A stretch of 64,000 nt of DNA from Dinoroseobacter sp. (GTDB lineage: Bacteria; Pseudomonadota; Alphaproteobacteria; Rhodobacterales; Rhodobacteraceae), in the NCBI GenBank assembly GCA_017643385.1, contig JAEPNN010000009.1:1-64000 (forward strand), in the 5' to 3' direction. Of this stretch, positions 18,095-27,982 are shown one piece after another. A model generated the notes under the pieces. The model was not told the DNA's origin and ran no database searches. It saw only the letters and a program-made list of their open reading frames with translations. A program made the position numbers and the translations under genes. Every line of letters begins with the position of its first letter. Position 1 is the stretch's first letter.

Positions 18095-18815
18095 TGCGCA
18101 GGCGGCCCCGGCAGGAGCTGTGGGCCGTCGCCGCAACTTGTTTGCTATTGCGGAAACTCAGGCACAGGCCTGCCGTCACGCACTGATACTTGCGCTCGAT
18201 GTTTCGGGATCTTTCAATCTGACTGAATACCAAAAGCACGCAACGAGACTAGCTGTCGCCCTTAAGTGACCCCAAAATTCGAGACCTAGTTCTTGTAAAT
18301 ACTCACCAACCTGTGGTGTAGGCCGTGCTTGAATGGTGCTCTCAAAACTATCGGTATGTGATCTTGTCGTGGACGCGCCTCGACACACCTGCCGCGTTGC
18401 CGGGCGCACTTGACCTAATTCTGGCGCATAATCGTGTACGGGTTGGCTTGAAAACGGCACTTGGTAGGGCCCCGCGATTTGCAAAATCCCTGCTTCCCCA
18501 ACAGACCTCCTGCTGGCAGCTAAACGATTGACGTCTCGGCGGATGGACGCATCAATCTTGGTCCCACGCCCCGCCAAGTCTATCGGCAGGGCTATAACCA
18601 AACGGCCGTGAATGCGTTGGTCGTCGGCGACCTCAAAGCGGCCAGCGGAGAAGGACCCGGTATCAAACCAGATGCACTCCTGGACGACTATGAGCGCCAG
18701 GTTCTCCACGGGCCGTGGGCTTTTCAGTCGCGGCCAACGAATAAGAAGATTGCGCCCGCGCAATGCCCATGAAGTTGGAACGTGAATTGCAGCCGCTTGC
18801 CCTCGAGACGTCGCG
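18095..18815. other. 720-base gene-poor interval with a possible gene remnant
   Basis: No frame here makes a convincing gene. A minus-strand frame of 195 codons (18176-18763) has no recognised domain and no ribosome site. On the plus strand, 18532-18768 reads DVSADGRINLGPTPRQVYRQG and on to AFQSRPTNKKIAP without a stop or a start codon, with coding-like wobble bases, so it may be the tail of a decayed gene. I cannot name the family. Confidence 0.4.
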
Positions 18816-19472
18816 TTATCCCTTCAGTTGAGGATAGCTGATGATCGACAAATACCGAATTGGAAGCTTCACCAATGTCTCAGGCCCATGCGGTGCGTCT
18901 GCGTCAAAGAACAGGGTATCACCGGGTTTTAAGGGGTAAATCTGACCTCCGTGCCGATAGTCCACTTCGCCTTCAAGCACGTAGATCGTTTCCAGACCAT
19001 CGTGTTGGAATGTATCGAATGTGTCACTCGTCTCAGTAAGTTCGATGAGATAGGGTTCAACCATAACGCCGCTAGAGTTGTTCCCGATGTGGCCAAGCAA
19101 GTTATACTGGTGCCCGGCACGGGTACCCTCGCGTTCGATCTCAACGCCCTTACCGGACTTGGTATGCACCGCTTCACGGAATTCCTCATATTGTCTAAAG
19201 AACGACGTCAACGGCACTGACAGGGCATTTGCAAGGGTCTGCAAAGTTGTCAGCGAGGGAGAGGTATTTCCATTCTCAATCTTTGAAAGCATACCTATGG
19301 AGAGGTTGGTCATGCTTGACAGTTCTGCAACCGTGATCCCCTTACGTTTTCGGAATGCACGAACCTCTCGTCCAATCGCCACTTCGAGGACTTTTTCGCG
19401 GCCTTCGCGAATTGAGTGCGGATCTTGACTAAGGCGAACAATCATGCCCGGCTCGATTTCGTTAAGCTTCAA
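18816..19472 (-). CDS. XRE-family regulator with C-terminal cupin domain
   Basis: A 218-residue regulator. A helix-turn-helix of the Cro/cI type spans about residues 31-88 (FRKRKGITVAELSSMTNLSIG and SKIENGNTSPSL), followed by a cupin sensor barrel (about 115-215) with HDGLETIYVLEGEVDYRHG and PGDTLFFDADAPHGPE. Regulators of this build control amine, polyamine and C1 catabolism in proteobacteria. It is divergent from the GlxA-type regulator and lies between the dmm and mgd operons, so it probably controls part of the island; the ligand is not known. Confidence 0.9.
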   Translation of the reverse strand: MKLNEIEPGMIVRLSQDPHSIREGREKVLEVAIGREVRAFRKRKGITVAELSSMTNLSIGMLSKIENGNTSPSLTTLQTLANALSVPLTSFFRQYEEFREAVHTKSGKGVEIEREGTRAGHQYNLLGHIGNNSSGVMVEPYLIELTETSDTFDTFQHDGLETIYVLEGEVDYRHGGQIYPLKPGDTLFFDADAPHGPETLVKLPIRYLSIISYPQLKG

Positions 19473-19600
19473 GACTTACTCTCCTTTGGGGTGAGTATCA
19501 GTTCATTAATCTCGGAATTAGGATACACTTTTTTCATGGTATTGCTATTTATTTTCCTGAGAGTGTAAATTTCTTCAGCATCACTAGAAGGTCTTGAGAC

Positions 19601-20590
19601 ATGTCCCGCAGCACACTTTCGCTTGGATTCCTCGTTTTTCCTGGTTTCCCCATGGCATGTCTGACCTCTTTGATCGAACCCCTTCGAGCCGCAAACGAAA
19701 TTTCGCAGACAGAGGAATTCTCTTGGACGGTTGTGTCAGAGCATGGAGGCAAAACCCGGTCCAGTGCGCAAGTGGATTTTGACAGTACTTGTTTGCATGA
19801 GGCCGGGACCAACCTTGATTATCTGTTCATTCTGGCGCCCCCTGCCGCCGACTTTGAACGCCCAAGTACCGCCGGGACTTTACGCAGCATGGCGCGCCAC
19901 GGGACCCGGATGGGTGCAGTCAGTGGCGGTGTTTTTCCTTTGGTTCGGGCCGAATTGGGTCTTGGCCAACCCCTCGCAGTGCATTGGTGCTACCGTGCGG
20001 CCTTTGATACCGCGTTTCCAAATCATATGGCCTCAGATCAGGTCGTTGAAATTGAGGAAACGATCCTAACGGCCGCCGGTGCCGCTGCTGCTTTCGACAT
20101 TGCACTTCATCTTGTTGAAGCGCGTGTCAACGCACCTGTCGCAGCAGAGGTCGCCTGCTGGTTCCAGCACCCTATGATGCGCAAGGCCAATGTCGCACAG
20201 GTCGTACCACTTCAAGACGCCACCACCGCCCTACCGCCCTTGGTTGCGCGCGCCGTGGATCTTTTAAAACAGGACCTGACGCACCCACAGGGCGTTGCGC
20301 AAATCGCACATGAAGTCGGTGTTTCCCCACGACAACTCGAGCGAGCCTTTAAGAAAGCGACTGCGCTGAGCCCCTCGCGTTACTACCGGAAGATGCGCAT
20401 GGAAGCCGCACGCCAAATCGTAATGTACACCAATGACCCGGTTTCAAAGATTGCCAGTGCTGTTGGCTACTGTGGAAGCCAGGCGTTTTCCAAGCATTAT
20501 CAAGCGGCATTTGGGCTAAGCCCAGCCGAAGATAGAAAGCGGATCAACCTCTATCGGGTTGAGGGCAACTTGCCCGTTCCATCAGTCTAA
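19601..20590 (+). CDS. GlxA-family AraC-type transcriptional regulator
   Basis: A 329-residue protein joining a DJ-1/PfpI-like N-terminal domain (about 1-185, LGFLVFPGFPMACLTSLIEPL at the start) to an AraC helix-turn-helix pair (about 215-315; IAHEVGVSPRQLERAFKKATALSPSRYYR in the first and IASAVGYCGSQAFSKHY in the second). This build is shared with regulators of glycine betaine, carnitine and dimethylglycine use. It overlaps the mgdD end by four bases and so probably regulates mgdABCD or tmoXWV; the effector may be an N-methylated amine, which is inference. Confidence 0.9.
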   Translation: MSRSTLSLGFLVFPGFPMACLTSLIEPLRAANEISQTEEFSWTVVSEHGGKTRSSAQVDFDSTCLHEAGTNLDYLFILAPPAADFERPSTAGTLRSMARHGTRMGAVSGGVFPLVRAELGLGQPLAVHWCYRAAFDTAFPNHMASDQVVEIEETILTAAGAAAAFDIALHLVEARVNAPVAAEVACWFQHPMMRKANVAQVVPLQDATTALPPLVARAVDLLKQDLTHPQGVAQIAHEVGVSPRQLERAFKKATALSPSRYYRKMRMEAARQIVMYTNDPVSKIASAVGYCGSQAFSKHYQAAFGLSPAEDRKRINLYRVEGNLPVPSV

Positions 20591-21147
20591 AGAGCCGCCT
20601 TCATGGCAGTCAAAAGCGCGTGATGGAGCGATCCTGCGGAAGATCTTGGCCCCAATACCGTAACAGTTTCGACGTCTTTGCAGATCACGAAACAGCCCAG
20701 ATGATCGATACTGGTTCGGGTCGCCTCCCCGCCTGTCCAATCGCGCAACGGGACAGGGCAGAGCAACTCAAAGACCGAGGCCAACCGGTTTCCGGTCAGA
20801 TCAAAGCGACACCAGGCATCGTTTTGTTCAGTTACACTTGCAGATAGACCGGCGGCTTGGCTCAGTTCGAACGCAAGCAATTCATGCGTGTCATGCGGTG
20901 CAGCGATCATCCATTGATCGGGCCCCATCCAGAACGCATCAAATGTTCCAAAGACCACTTGCCCCGGCCCAGCCAAATCGCGACCAATGGCTTCTGCAAG
21001 AACCGTACATGCCTTTTCCTCCGACCCGAGCCTTGCAGCATAAGACGCAAGCGCGGTGTTGGTATTCTCTGTCAGGGTTACGCCACCATGGGTGTCGACC
21101 CGGGGGCTTCGTCCGCCCAAAGCGGTGATCGGCATCATGTCAGACAC
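20587..21147 (-). CDS. mgdD: N-methylglutamate dehydrogenase subunit MgdD (sarcosine oxidase gamma-like)
   Basis: About 186 residues, matching the gamma subunit of heterotetrameric sarcosine oxidase; GPDQWMIAAP and DAWCRFDLTGNRLASVFELLCPVPL are family-like. The start is best placed at GTG 21147, nine bases after AAGGAG, giving MSDMMPITALGG; this overlaps mgdC by eight bases. Other in-frame starts are TTG 21171 and ATG 21138. It is a small folded subunit without cofactor motifs and ends against the GlxA-type regulator. Confidence 0.85.
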   Translation of the reverse strand: MSDMMPITALGGRSPRVDTHGGVTLTENTNTALASYAARLGSEEKACTVLAEAIGRDLAGPGQVVFGTFDAFWMGPDQWMIAAPHDTHELLAFELSQAAGLSASVTEQNDAWCRFDLTGNRLASVFELLCPVPLRDWTGGEATRTSIDHLGCFVICKDVETVTVLGPRSSAGSLHHALLTAMKAAL

Positions 21148-24091
21148 GGAGACGTTCTCCTTCGGGATCAATAAAATGCGCGCTCACAACTTCGACGTCG
21201 TGATCAACTCCGGTCAGCGGACTGACAAGGCGAATGACTTCACCCATGCGCGCGTCGCCGGATTTCAAGTAACCAATTGCAATGTGACAGCCGAGATTGG
21301 GCGAGAAACAGGCGGATGTGACGTAGCCCTGATCGTGTGCTGCATCGACTGGTGTGCCTTTGGTCATCAGATGGGCACCTGCAGGTACTGGATCGGCTGG
21401 GTCAACCGGCTTGAGCCCGACCAGTTTCAACGCGTCCTTTTCATTCAATCCGGGACGTTCCGACAGGGTCGAACCGATACTGTCTTTCTTCTTGTTGACC
21501 ATCCGGCCCATACCAAGGTTCAGAGCGGTCGTGGTGCCGTTCAACTCATTTCCTGCTGCATGGCCCTTCTCGATCCGCATCACGCCCAGCGCTTCGGTCC
21601 CGTAGACCACTGCATCGAATTCCTCACCCGCAGCCACCATTTTGCGAATGAGCGCGTCACCATAACGCGTAGGTACTGCAATTTCGTACGCCAACTCCCC
21701 GGAAAACGAAATCCTGAAGAGCCTGCCCCGCACGCCACCGACGCTGATTTCACCGCAGCCCATGTATGGAAATGCCTCGTTCGAGATGTCATGTTCCTCG
21801 TCTACGACCTTGCGCAGAAGGTTGCGTGCATTGGGACCCGCGACGGAGAACTGCGCCCAAGCCTCGGTCGTTGAGATCAATTGCACATCGAGATCCGGGA
21901 ACAGGCACTGACGCACAAACTCCATATGCCGGTAGACGCCAACCGCATTTGCCGTGGTGGTCGTTACAACAAAATGGTCCTCAGCGAGACGCGCGGCAGT
22001 ACCGTCGTCCATCGCGATGCCATCTTCTCGTAGCATCAGACCATAGCGCACTTTTCCAATTGGGACCTTGGCAAACGGATTGCAGTAGATCTTATTAAGG
22101 AAGGTCGCAGCATCGGCGCCCTGCACGTCGATCTTGCCTAGCGTGGTCACGTCACAAATCCCAACGCTTTTGCGGGTCTGGGCGACCTCCCGATCGACTG
22201 ATTGTCGCCAATGCGTTTCGCCCGGCCGGGGGAACCATTGGGTCCGAAGCCACATGCCAACCTCGACAAAAACAGCGCCTTGTTCCTCGGCCCAGAAATG
22301 CGATGGCGTCTTACGGATAGGACGAAAATCTGCGCCAGCTGATCGCCCGGCAAACGCTCCTATTGCTGTAGGTGTGTAGGGCGGACGGAAAATCGTGGTG
22401 CCAACCTCTGGGATCGATTTACCGGCAAGTTCGGCCATGATCGCCAGACCGCCCATATTCGACGTTTTGCCTTGGTCCGTTGCCATTCCCAGCGTCGTAT
22501 ATCGCTTGAGGTGCTCAACTGAGCGGAAGTTTTCTTGATGCGCGAGCTTTACATCCTTTGCGGTCACGTCGTTCTGCTGATCGAGCCATGCGCGTTTGGC
22601 GCCTGAAACATGCCAGAACGGGGTGATGCGAATTGGCGCGTCCTCCGCCTCGGGCGGGTCAGGACGTGCCCCTTCTTTACCCATCGCCTTGAGTGCAACA
22701 AGCGCCTGTGCTGCACCGCTTTGCAAGGCACCGTGGGTCGACAGCTGACCCATCGCGGCACCAGCGGCATGCATGCCTTCAGGAAGTGTTGCTCCCGGTC
22801 CGAAGGCGGAGATTTCCGGCATCCAGGTGGGTCGCCCTCTTTGGTGGCTCGCGAGATGCACATTTGGGTTCCAACCGCCCGATACACCAAGTGCACCACA
22901 GCTAATGGACCGGGTTTGGCCCGTTGAAAGTGTAACTTCGATCACCGTCAGGCCAAGCCTGCCTTGCGTGTTCGTGATTGTTGCCCCCGGGATCACCTCA
23001 AAGTGCTCGGATTTGAGGGCATCGGCGCGTGTATCGATAACTGCGGCGACGGTCACACCTTTAGCAGCAAGGTCATGTGCTGTCCTGTGCCCATCATCGT
23101 TATTGGTGAAGATCGCCACGGTGTGCGCAGGTGTTGCGGCCCAGCGATTGACATAGGCGCGCATTGCGCTTGCCAGCATGATGCCAGGACGATCGTTTTG
23201 TTCAAAAGCGATCGGCCGCTCCGTTGCTCCGGCCGCGAGAATTGTTTGTTTTGTGTAGATACGCCACAAAATCTGACGGGGCTTTCCGTCAGCTGGGACC
23301 GCCACGTGATCGCTGACGCGCTCAAGCGCACCATAAATGCCATGATCAAACGCGCCAATGACTGTTGTTCGTGGCATAATCCGGACATTCGACATTGCGC
23401 CCAACTCAGCAACGGTTGCCGCAGCCCAGTCGCGCGCGTCTTCATCGCCGATTGCGTAGGTCTCGGCATTCAGCCTGCCACCCAGCAAGAAATCTTCATC
23501 CGCAAGGATAACCTCGGCCCCTGCGCGCGCAGCCGTGAGCGCAGCCATCAAACCAGACGGGCCCGAGCCAATCACCAGCAAATCGCAATGCCGGAAACCC
23601 TTGTCGTAACTGTCTGGATCATCCTGAAGCGACAGCGACCCCAACCCTGCTGCTTTACGAATGATTGGCTCGTAGAGCTTTTCCCAGAACACGGCAGGCC
23701 ACATGAAAGTCTTGTAATAGAACCCTGCGGCCAGAAAATTCGAAAGACGGTCGTTAATCGCAAGTGCATCGAAGGCGAGACTTGGCCAACGGTTCTGCGA
23801 TTTTGCCGTCAATCCATCAAAGAGTTCCGCCGTTGTAGCACGCGTGTTGGGCTCCTGCCGGGCGCCGCTGCGCAATTCAACAATCGCGTTTGGCTCTTCG
23901 GATCCAGATGTTAATGGACCTCTGGGACGGTGATACTTGAAAGAGCGCCCCATAAGTCGGACATCATTGGCCAACAACGCCGAGGCGAGCGTATCGCCCT
24001 GATAACCCCTGTATGATTTGCCATCGAACTTGAACGAGAGTTCCTTGCTCCGATCAACCTGACCGCCTGCCAGTCGGTTCACCTGCGTCAT
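21140..24091 (-). CDS. mgdC: N-methylglutamate dehydrogenase subunit MgdC (sarcosine oxidase alpha-like)
   Basis: A 983-residue subunit. The N-terminus has the ferredoxin-like fold of the family (FKYHRPRGPLTSGSEEPNA), then a dinucleotide-binding domain with LLVIGSGPSGLMAALTAARAG near residue 170, and a C-terminal GcvT-like THF domain from about 600 (ISFSGELAYEIAVPTRYG). The enzyme oxidatively removes the methyl group of N-methylglutamate and hands it to THF. It is read as NMGDH rather than sarcosine oxidase because gmaS and mgsABC, which make N-methylglutamate, are in the same island. It overlaps mgdB by ATGA. Confidence 0.9.
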   Translation of the reverse strand: MTQVNRLAGGQVDRSKELSFKFDGKSYRGYQGDTLASALLANDVRLMGRSFKYHRPRGPLTSGSEEPNAIVELRSGARQEPNTRATTAELFDGLTAKSQNRWPSLAFDALAINDRLSNFLAAGFYYKTFMWPAVFWEKLYEPIIRKAAGLGSLSLQDDPDSYDKGFRHCDLLVIGSGPSGLMAALTAARAGAEVILADEDFLLGGRLNAETYAIGDEDARDWAAATVAELGAMSNVRIMPRTTVIGAFDHGIYGALERVSDHVAVPADGKPRQILWRIYTKQTILAAGATERPIAFEQNDRPGIMLASAMRAYVNRWAATPAHTVAIFTNNDDGHRTAHDLAAKGVTVAAVIDTRADALKSEHFEVIPGATITNTQGRLGLTVIEVTLSTGQTRSISCGALGVSGGWNPNVHLASHQRGRPTWMPEISAFGPGATLPEGMHAAGAAMGQLSTHGALQSGAAQALVALKAMGKEGARPDPPEAEDAPIRITPFWHVSGAKRAWLDQQNDVTAKDVKLAHQENFRSVEHLKRYTTLGMATDQGKTSNMGGLAIMAELAGKSIPEVGTTIFRPPYTPTAIGAFAGRSAGADFRPIRKTPSHFWAEEQGAVFVEVGMWLRTQWFPRPGETHWRQSVDREVAQTRKSVGICDVTTLGKIDVQGADAATFLNKIYCNPFAKVPIGKVRYGLMLREDGIAMDDGTAARLAEDHFVVTTTTANAVGVYRHMEFVRQCLFPDLDVQLISTTEAWAQFSVAGPNARNLLRKVVDEEHDISNEAFPYMGCGEISVGGVRGRLFRISFSGELAYEIAVPTRYGDALIRKMVAAGEEFDAVVYGTEALGVMRIEKGHAAGNELNGTTTALNLGMGRMVNKKKDSIGSTLSERPGLNEKDALKLVGLKPVDPADPVPAGAHLMTKGTPVDAAHDQGYVTSACFSPNLGCHIAIGYLKSGDARMGEVIRLVSPLTGVDHDVEVVSAHFIDPEGERLRV

Positions 24092-24375
24092 GTCGAGCGC
24101 CCCTCTCTGCGTGCCACATCGCGCGCCAATTCAACCTGAGTGATCTCGTGCGTGGTGGTCGAACGGGTTACAACCAGCCAGGACCGATCCCCCTGCTCAT
24201 GGAACCACAATTCACGGTGCGTACCGGCGGGGTTGTCGCGCTGATAGCCATATTCTGCAAACTGACTGATGGCATCCTTTGCCTCCCAATCCGGACGGTG
24301 GATGAGGCTCGCATCGCCCAAGTAAGTGAACTCGGCTGAATCCCGCGGGCCCAAGAGTGGATGGTCAATAATCAT
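24088..24375 (-). CDS. mgdB: N-methylglutamate dehydrogenase subunit MgdB (sarcosine oxidase delta-like)
   Basis: A 95-residue protein opening MIIDHPLLGPRDSAEFTYLGDA, the usual start of sarcosine oxidase delta subunits, but the family's zinc-binding Cys set of the sarcosine enzyme (CPxCG) is replaced here by LLGPR, so no metal site is evident. RELWFHEQGDRSWLVVTRSTTTHEI near the end is conserved in the family. It overlaps mgdA by one base and mgdC by four, fixing the start. Confidence 0.88.
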   Translation of the reverse strand: MIIDHPLLGPRDSAEFTYLGDASLIHRPDWEAKDAISQFAEYGYQRDNPAGTHRELWFHEQGDRSWLVVTRSTTTHEITQVELARDVARREGRST

Positions 24376-25625
24376 CAGTGCAAATTGGGCTGATTGCCCA
24401 TCCCTTTTTCATCGATCATGTGACCGGTCGAGAACCTGTCGAAGCGGTATGCTGTTGCGGTGGGATGCGGTGTGTCTGTCGCAAGCAGGTGCGCATAAAC
24501 ATACCCTGAAGCCGGAGTGGCCTTGAAGCCACCGTAGCACCATCCGCCATTGAAATAGAGACCATCGACATGTGTGCGGTCGATAATGGGCGAGCCATCC
24601 ATGCTCATATCCATGATCCCGCCCCACATCCTGAGAAGCCGTGCGCGTCCCAGCATCGGGAAGATCGCCATGCCTCCTTCGCAGACGTCTTCTACCACCG
24701 GCAGGTTGCCGCGTTGAGCATAGGAATTGTAACCATCAATATCGCCGCCAAAGACGAGACCCCCTTTATCCGACTGGCTGCAATAAAAATGACCCGCTCC
24801 GAAGGTGATAACGCCAGATAGAACAGGTTTCAGACCCTCTGAGACAAACGCCTGAAGTACGTGGCTTTCAATCGGCAAGCGCATGCCCGCCTTTTCCATA
24901 ACGCGACTGGACGAACCCGCAACGCAGGACGCAACTTTACCCGCTTTGATCGGGCCACGCGTGGTTTCAACGCCAGTGCATGTGCCGTCTTCGATCAGGA
25001 AGCCTGTGACCTCACAATTCTGGATGATATCGACACCCAGTTGGTCCGCACCGCGTGCATAGCCCCACGCGACTGCATCGTGGCGGACAGTGCCCCCGCG
25101 ATGCTGCGCAAGGCCACCCTTGATTGGGAATCTCGCATTGTCGGTATTCAGAAATGGATAACGCGCTTTAATCTGTGCGGTGCTGAGAAGGTCCGCATCA
25201 GCCCCGTTCAGGATCATGGCGTTGCCCCGACGGATAAACGCATCACGCTGCGCGTCGGTATGGATCAGGTTCAGAATACCGCGCTGGCTGACCATCGCGT
25301 TGTAGTTCAGTTCCTGCTCTAGCCCTTCCCAAAGCTGCAGTGAGAACTCGTAAAACGGCTCATTTCCATCGAGAAGGTAATTTGAACGGATAATCGTCGT
25401 ATTGCGCCCGACATTCCCGCCACCGATCCAGCCCTTCTCAAGAACAGCGATACGGGATTGGCCGTAAACCTTCGCCAGATAGTACGCTGTGGCGAGCCCA
25501 TGCCCACCCCCACCTATTATAATATAGTCATAAGCGGACGCAGGATCCCGATCACGCCAGGCCGGGCCCCATCCACGATGGCCCGTGAGCGCCTCTTTTA
25601 TGACCTTAAAACCTGAATAACGCAT
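24375..25625 (-). CDS. mgdA: N-methylglutamate dehydrogenase subunit MgdA (sarcosine oxidase beta-like)
   Basis: A 416-residue flavoprotein subunit. FAD site IIIGGGGHGLATAYYLA begins near residue 35. His175 and His182, in QHRGGTVRHDAVAWGYARGA, lie where sarcosine oxidase beta attaches FMN covalently; which one is used cannot be told without alignment. Start ATG 25625 follows AAAGGAG by ten bases; an earlier in-frame codon lacks a site. It leads mgdABCD and is divergent from tmoX, with a palindrome in the shared 300-base promoter region. Confidence 0.9.
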   Translation of the reverse strand: MRYSGFKVIKEALTGHRGWGPAWRDRDPASAYDYIIIGGGGHGLATAYYLAKVYGQSRIAVLEKGWIGGGNVGRNTTIIRSNYLLDGNEPFYEFSLQLWEGLEQELNYNAMVSQRGILNLIHTDAQRDAFIRRGNAMILNGADADLLSTAQIKARYPFLNTDNARFPIKGGLAQHRGGTVRHDAVAWGYARGADQLGVDIIQNCEVTGFLIEDGTCTGVETTRGPIKAGKVASCVAGSSSRVMEKAGMRLPIESHVLQAFVSEGLKPVLSGVITFGAGHFYCSQSDKGGLVFGGDIDGYNSYAQRGNLPVVEDVCEGGMAIFPMLGRARLLRMWGGIMDMSMDGSPIIDRTHVDGLYFNGGWCYGGFKATPASGYVYAHLLATDTPHPTATAYRFDRFSTGHMIDEKGMGNQPNLH

Positions 25626-25656
25626 GGAATCGGACTCCTTTCGATAAGAATGACAC

Positions 25657-25671
25657 AAAAACAGTGTTTTT
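25657..25671. promoter_or_regulatory. Palindrome upstream of mgdA
   Basis: AAAAAC-AGT-GTTTTT is a perfect six-plus-six inverted repeat, preceded by TGACAC. It lies 32 bases before the mgdA start and resembles the block at 12357-12378 between mgsA and amt. Binding protein unknown; the XRE-cupin or the GlxA-type regulator are candidates. Confidence 0.45.
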
Positions 25672-25869
25672 CGCCTTCCCTATCGGACAACGATTCATTC
25701 ATTTCGGACATTTTGACTACTTTTCCTCATATGAAGCAGGGCGGATTGCAACATAAAATCATCCGTACGAAGAAAATAACTTGATCCACAGGAAAAATTT
25801 GAGAAGCTACTTATCACGCTCGCATAGGCAACAAAATCGCCGACTCAGTAAAATACGTCGAGTGTTTAG

Positions 25870-26868
<999 letters not shown>

Positions 26869-26891
26869 TAACTTGCAGTTAAGCTAGCACT

Positions 26892-26925
26892 GGCCCTGTC
26901 CGTTGTATGCGGGCAGGGCCTTTTA
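26892..26925 (+). terminator. Attenuator hairpin between tmoX and tmoW
   Basis: GGCCCTGTCCG (26892-26902) pairs with CGGGCAGGGCC (26910-26920) with one G-U pair, followed by TTTTA. It lies between the binding protein and the ATPase, so it can lower the level of tmoWV relative to tmoX. Confidence 0.75.
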
Positions 26926-26962
26926 GCCCGTGAAATGAGTCCCCTAGGCATCGGGAATTGAT

Positions 26963-27982
26963 ATGACAAGCGAAACGCCCGTGATTTCCTGTAAGAATGT
27001 TTGGAAGATTTTCGGACAGGATCCCGAAGGCTATCTCTCGAAATTACCGCCAGGACGGACATTCGATGATATCAGGGCGGACGGCTATATTGCAGGCGTG
27101 CGTGATGTATCGATCGAAGTTAGTCGCGGCGAAATGCTGGTTATCATGGGTCTGTCAGGTTCCGGGAAATCCACTTTGGTGCGTTGTTTTTCACGCCTTC
27201 ATGAAATTACTGGCGGCACGATCGAGGTTGACGGACAGGACATCATGGCCCTGCCCGAAAAAGAGTTGATTGAGCTGCGCCGAAACAAAATGGGCATGGT
27301 CTTTCAAAACTTTGGACTTCTGCCGCACCGTACGGTTCTGGAAAACGTAGCTTTTCCTTTGGAAATGCGCGGACAGGATAAACACGAGCGCCGCGACCGA
27401 GCGCTGGAAGTTATCAAGCTTGTCGGCCTTGAACGGCGCGAAGAATACTTCCCCCGTGAGCTTTCAGGTGGTCAGCAGCAGCGCGTCGGCATTGCCCGCA
27501 GCCTCGCCATCGAACCCGACATTTGGTTCCTCGACGAACCTTTCTCAGCGCTCGACCCGCTCATTCGCCGCGAAATGCAGGACGAATTCCTTCGACTGCA
27601 AGAGATGCTAGGCAAAACCATCGTCTTCATTACCCATGATTTCGACGAGGCCCTTCGCCTTGCGGATCGTATCGCAATCATGAAGGACGGTGCGGTCGAG
27701 CAATGCGGCACACCAGACAATATCGTGCTTAACCCTGCCACCGAATATGTCCGTAAGTTTACCGAAGAAATCGACAAAGCGAATGTGGTCCATGCGCGTA
27801 TTTTAACGGATATGTCTGCCACCGGCGAAGGTGCGCCGGTCGAAGCCAGTGCGACCATCCATGCACTGGCTAAGCTTTTGGTCAATGATACCCGTGATAT
27901 GATCCCTGTCGTTGACAACGGCAAAGCTATTGGTGCGATGCCCCGCAAGGCAGCTCTCGATATACTGGTCGGGGCGGATTGA
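26963..27982 (+). CDS. tmoW: TMAO ABC transporter ATPase
   Basis: A 339-residue ATPase of the proline/glycine betaine (ProV) class. It shows Walker A GLSGSGKST near residue 66, the signature LSGGQQQRVGIARSLA, Walker B IWFLDEPFSALDP and the H-loop VFITHDFDEAL. A long N-terminal extension before the fold and a C-terminal CBS-like tail (from about 280) are usual for quaternary-amine importers. It overlaps tmoV by ATGA. Confidence 0.92.
   Translation: MTSETPVISCKNVWKIFGQDPEGYLSKLPPGRTFDDIRADGYIAGVRDVSIEVSRGEMLVIMGLSGSGKSTLVRCFSRLHEITGGTIEVDGQDIMALPEKELIELRRNKMGMVFQNFGLLPHRTVLENVAFPLEMRGQDKHERRDRALEVIKLVGLERREEYFPRELSGGQQQRVGIARSLAIEPDIWFLDEPFSALDPLIRREMQDEFLRLQEMLGKTIVFITHDFDEALRLADRIAIMKDGAVEQCGTPDNIVLNPATEYVRKFTEEIDKANVVHARILTDMSATGEGAPVEASATIHALAKLLVNDTRDMIPVVDNGKAIGAMPRKAALDILVGAD

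Noticed and set aside
18176-18763. 195-codon minus-strand frame between dmmC and the XRE gene
   Set aside because: No ribosome site, no domain, atypical composition; kept only as part of the gene-poor interval.
22964-23914. 316-codon plus-strand frame opposite mgdC
   Set aside because: Antisense to a clear sarcosine-oxidase-alpha-like gene; composition rich in Cys, His and Arg as usual for shadows.
20587-25625. Calling these four genes sarcosine oxidase soxGADB
   Set aside because: Subunit types match sarcosine oxidase, but gmaS and mgsABC in the same island make N-methylglutamate, so NMGDH is the better reading; an enzyme assay would settle it.
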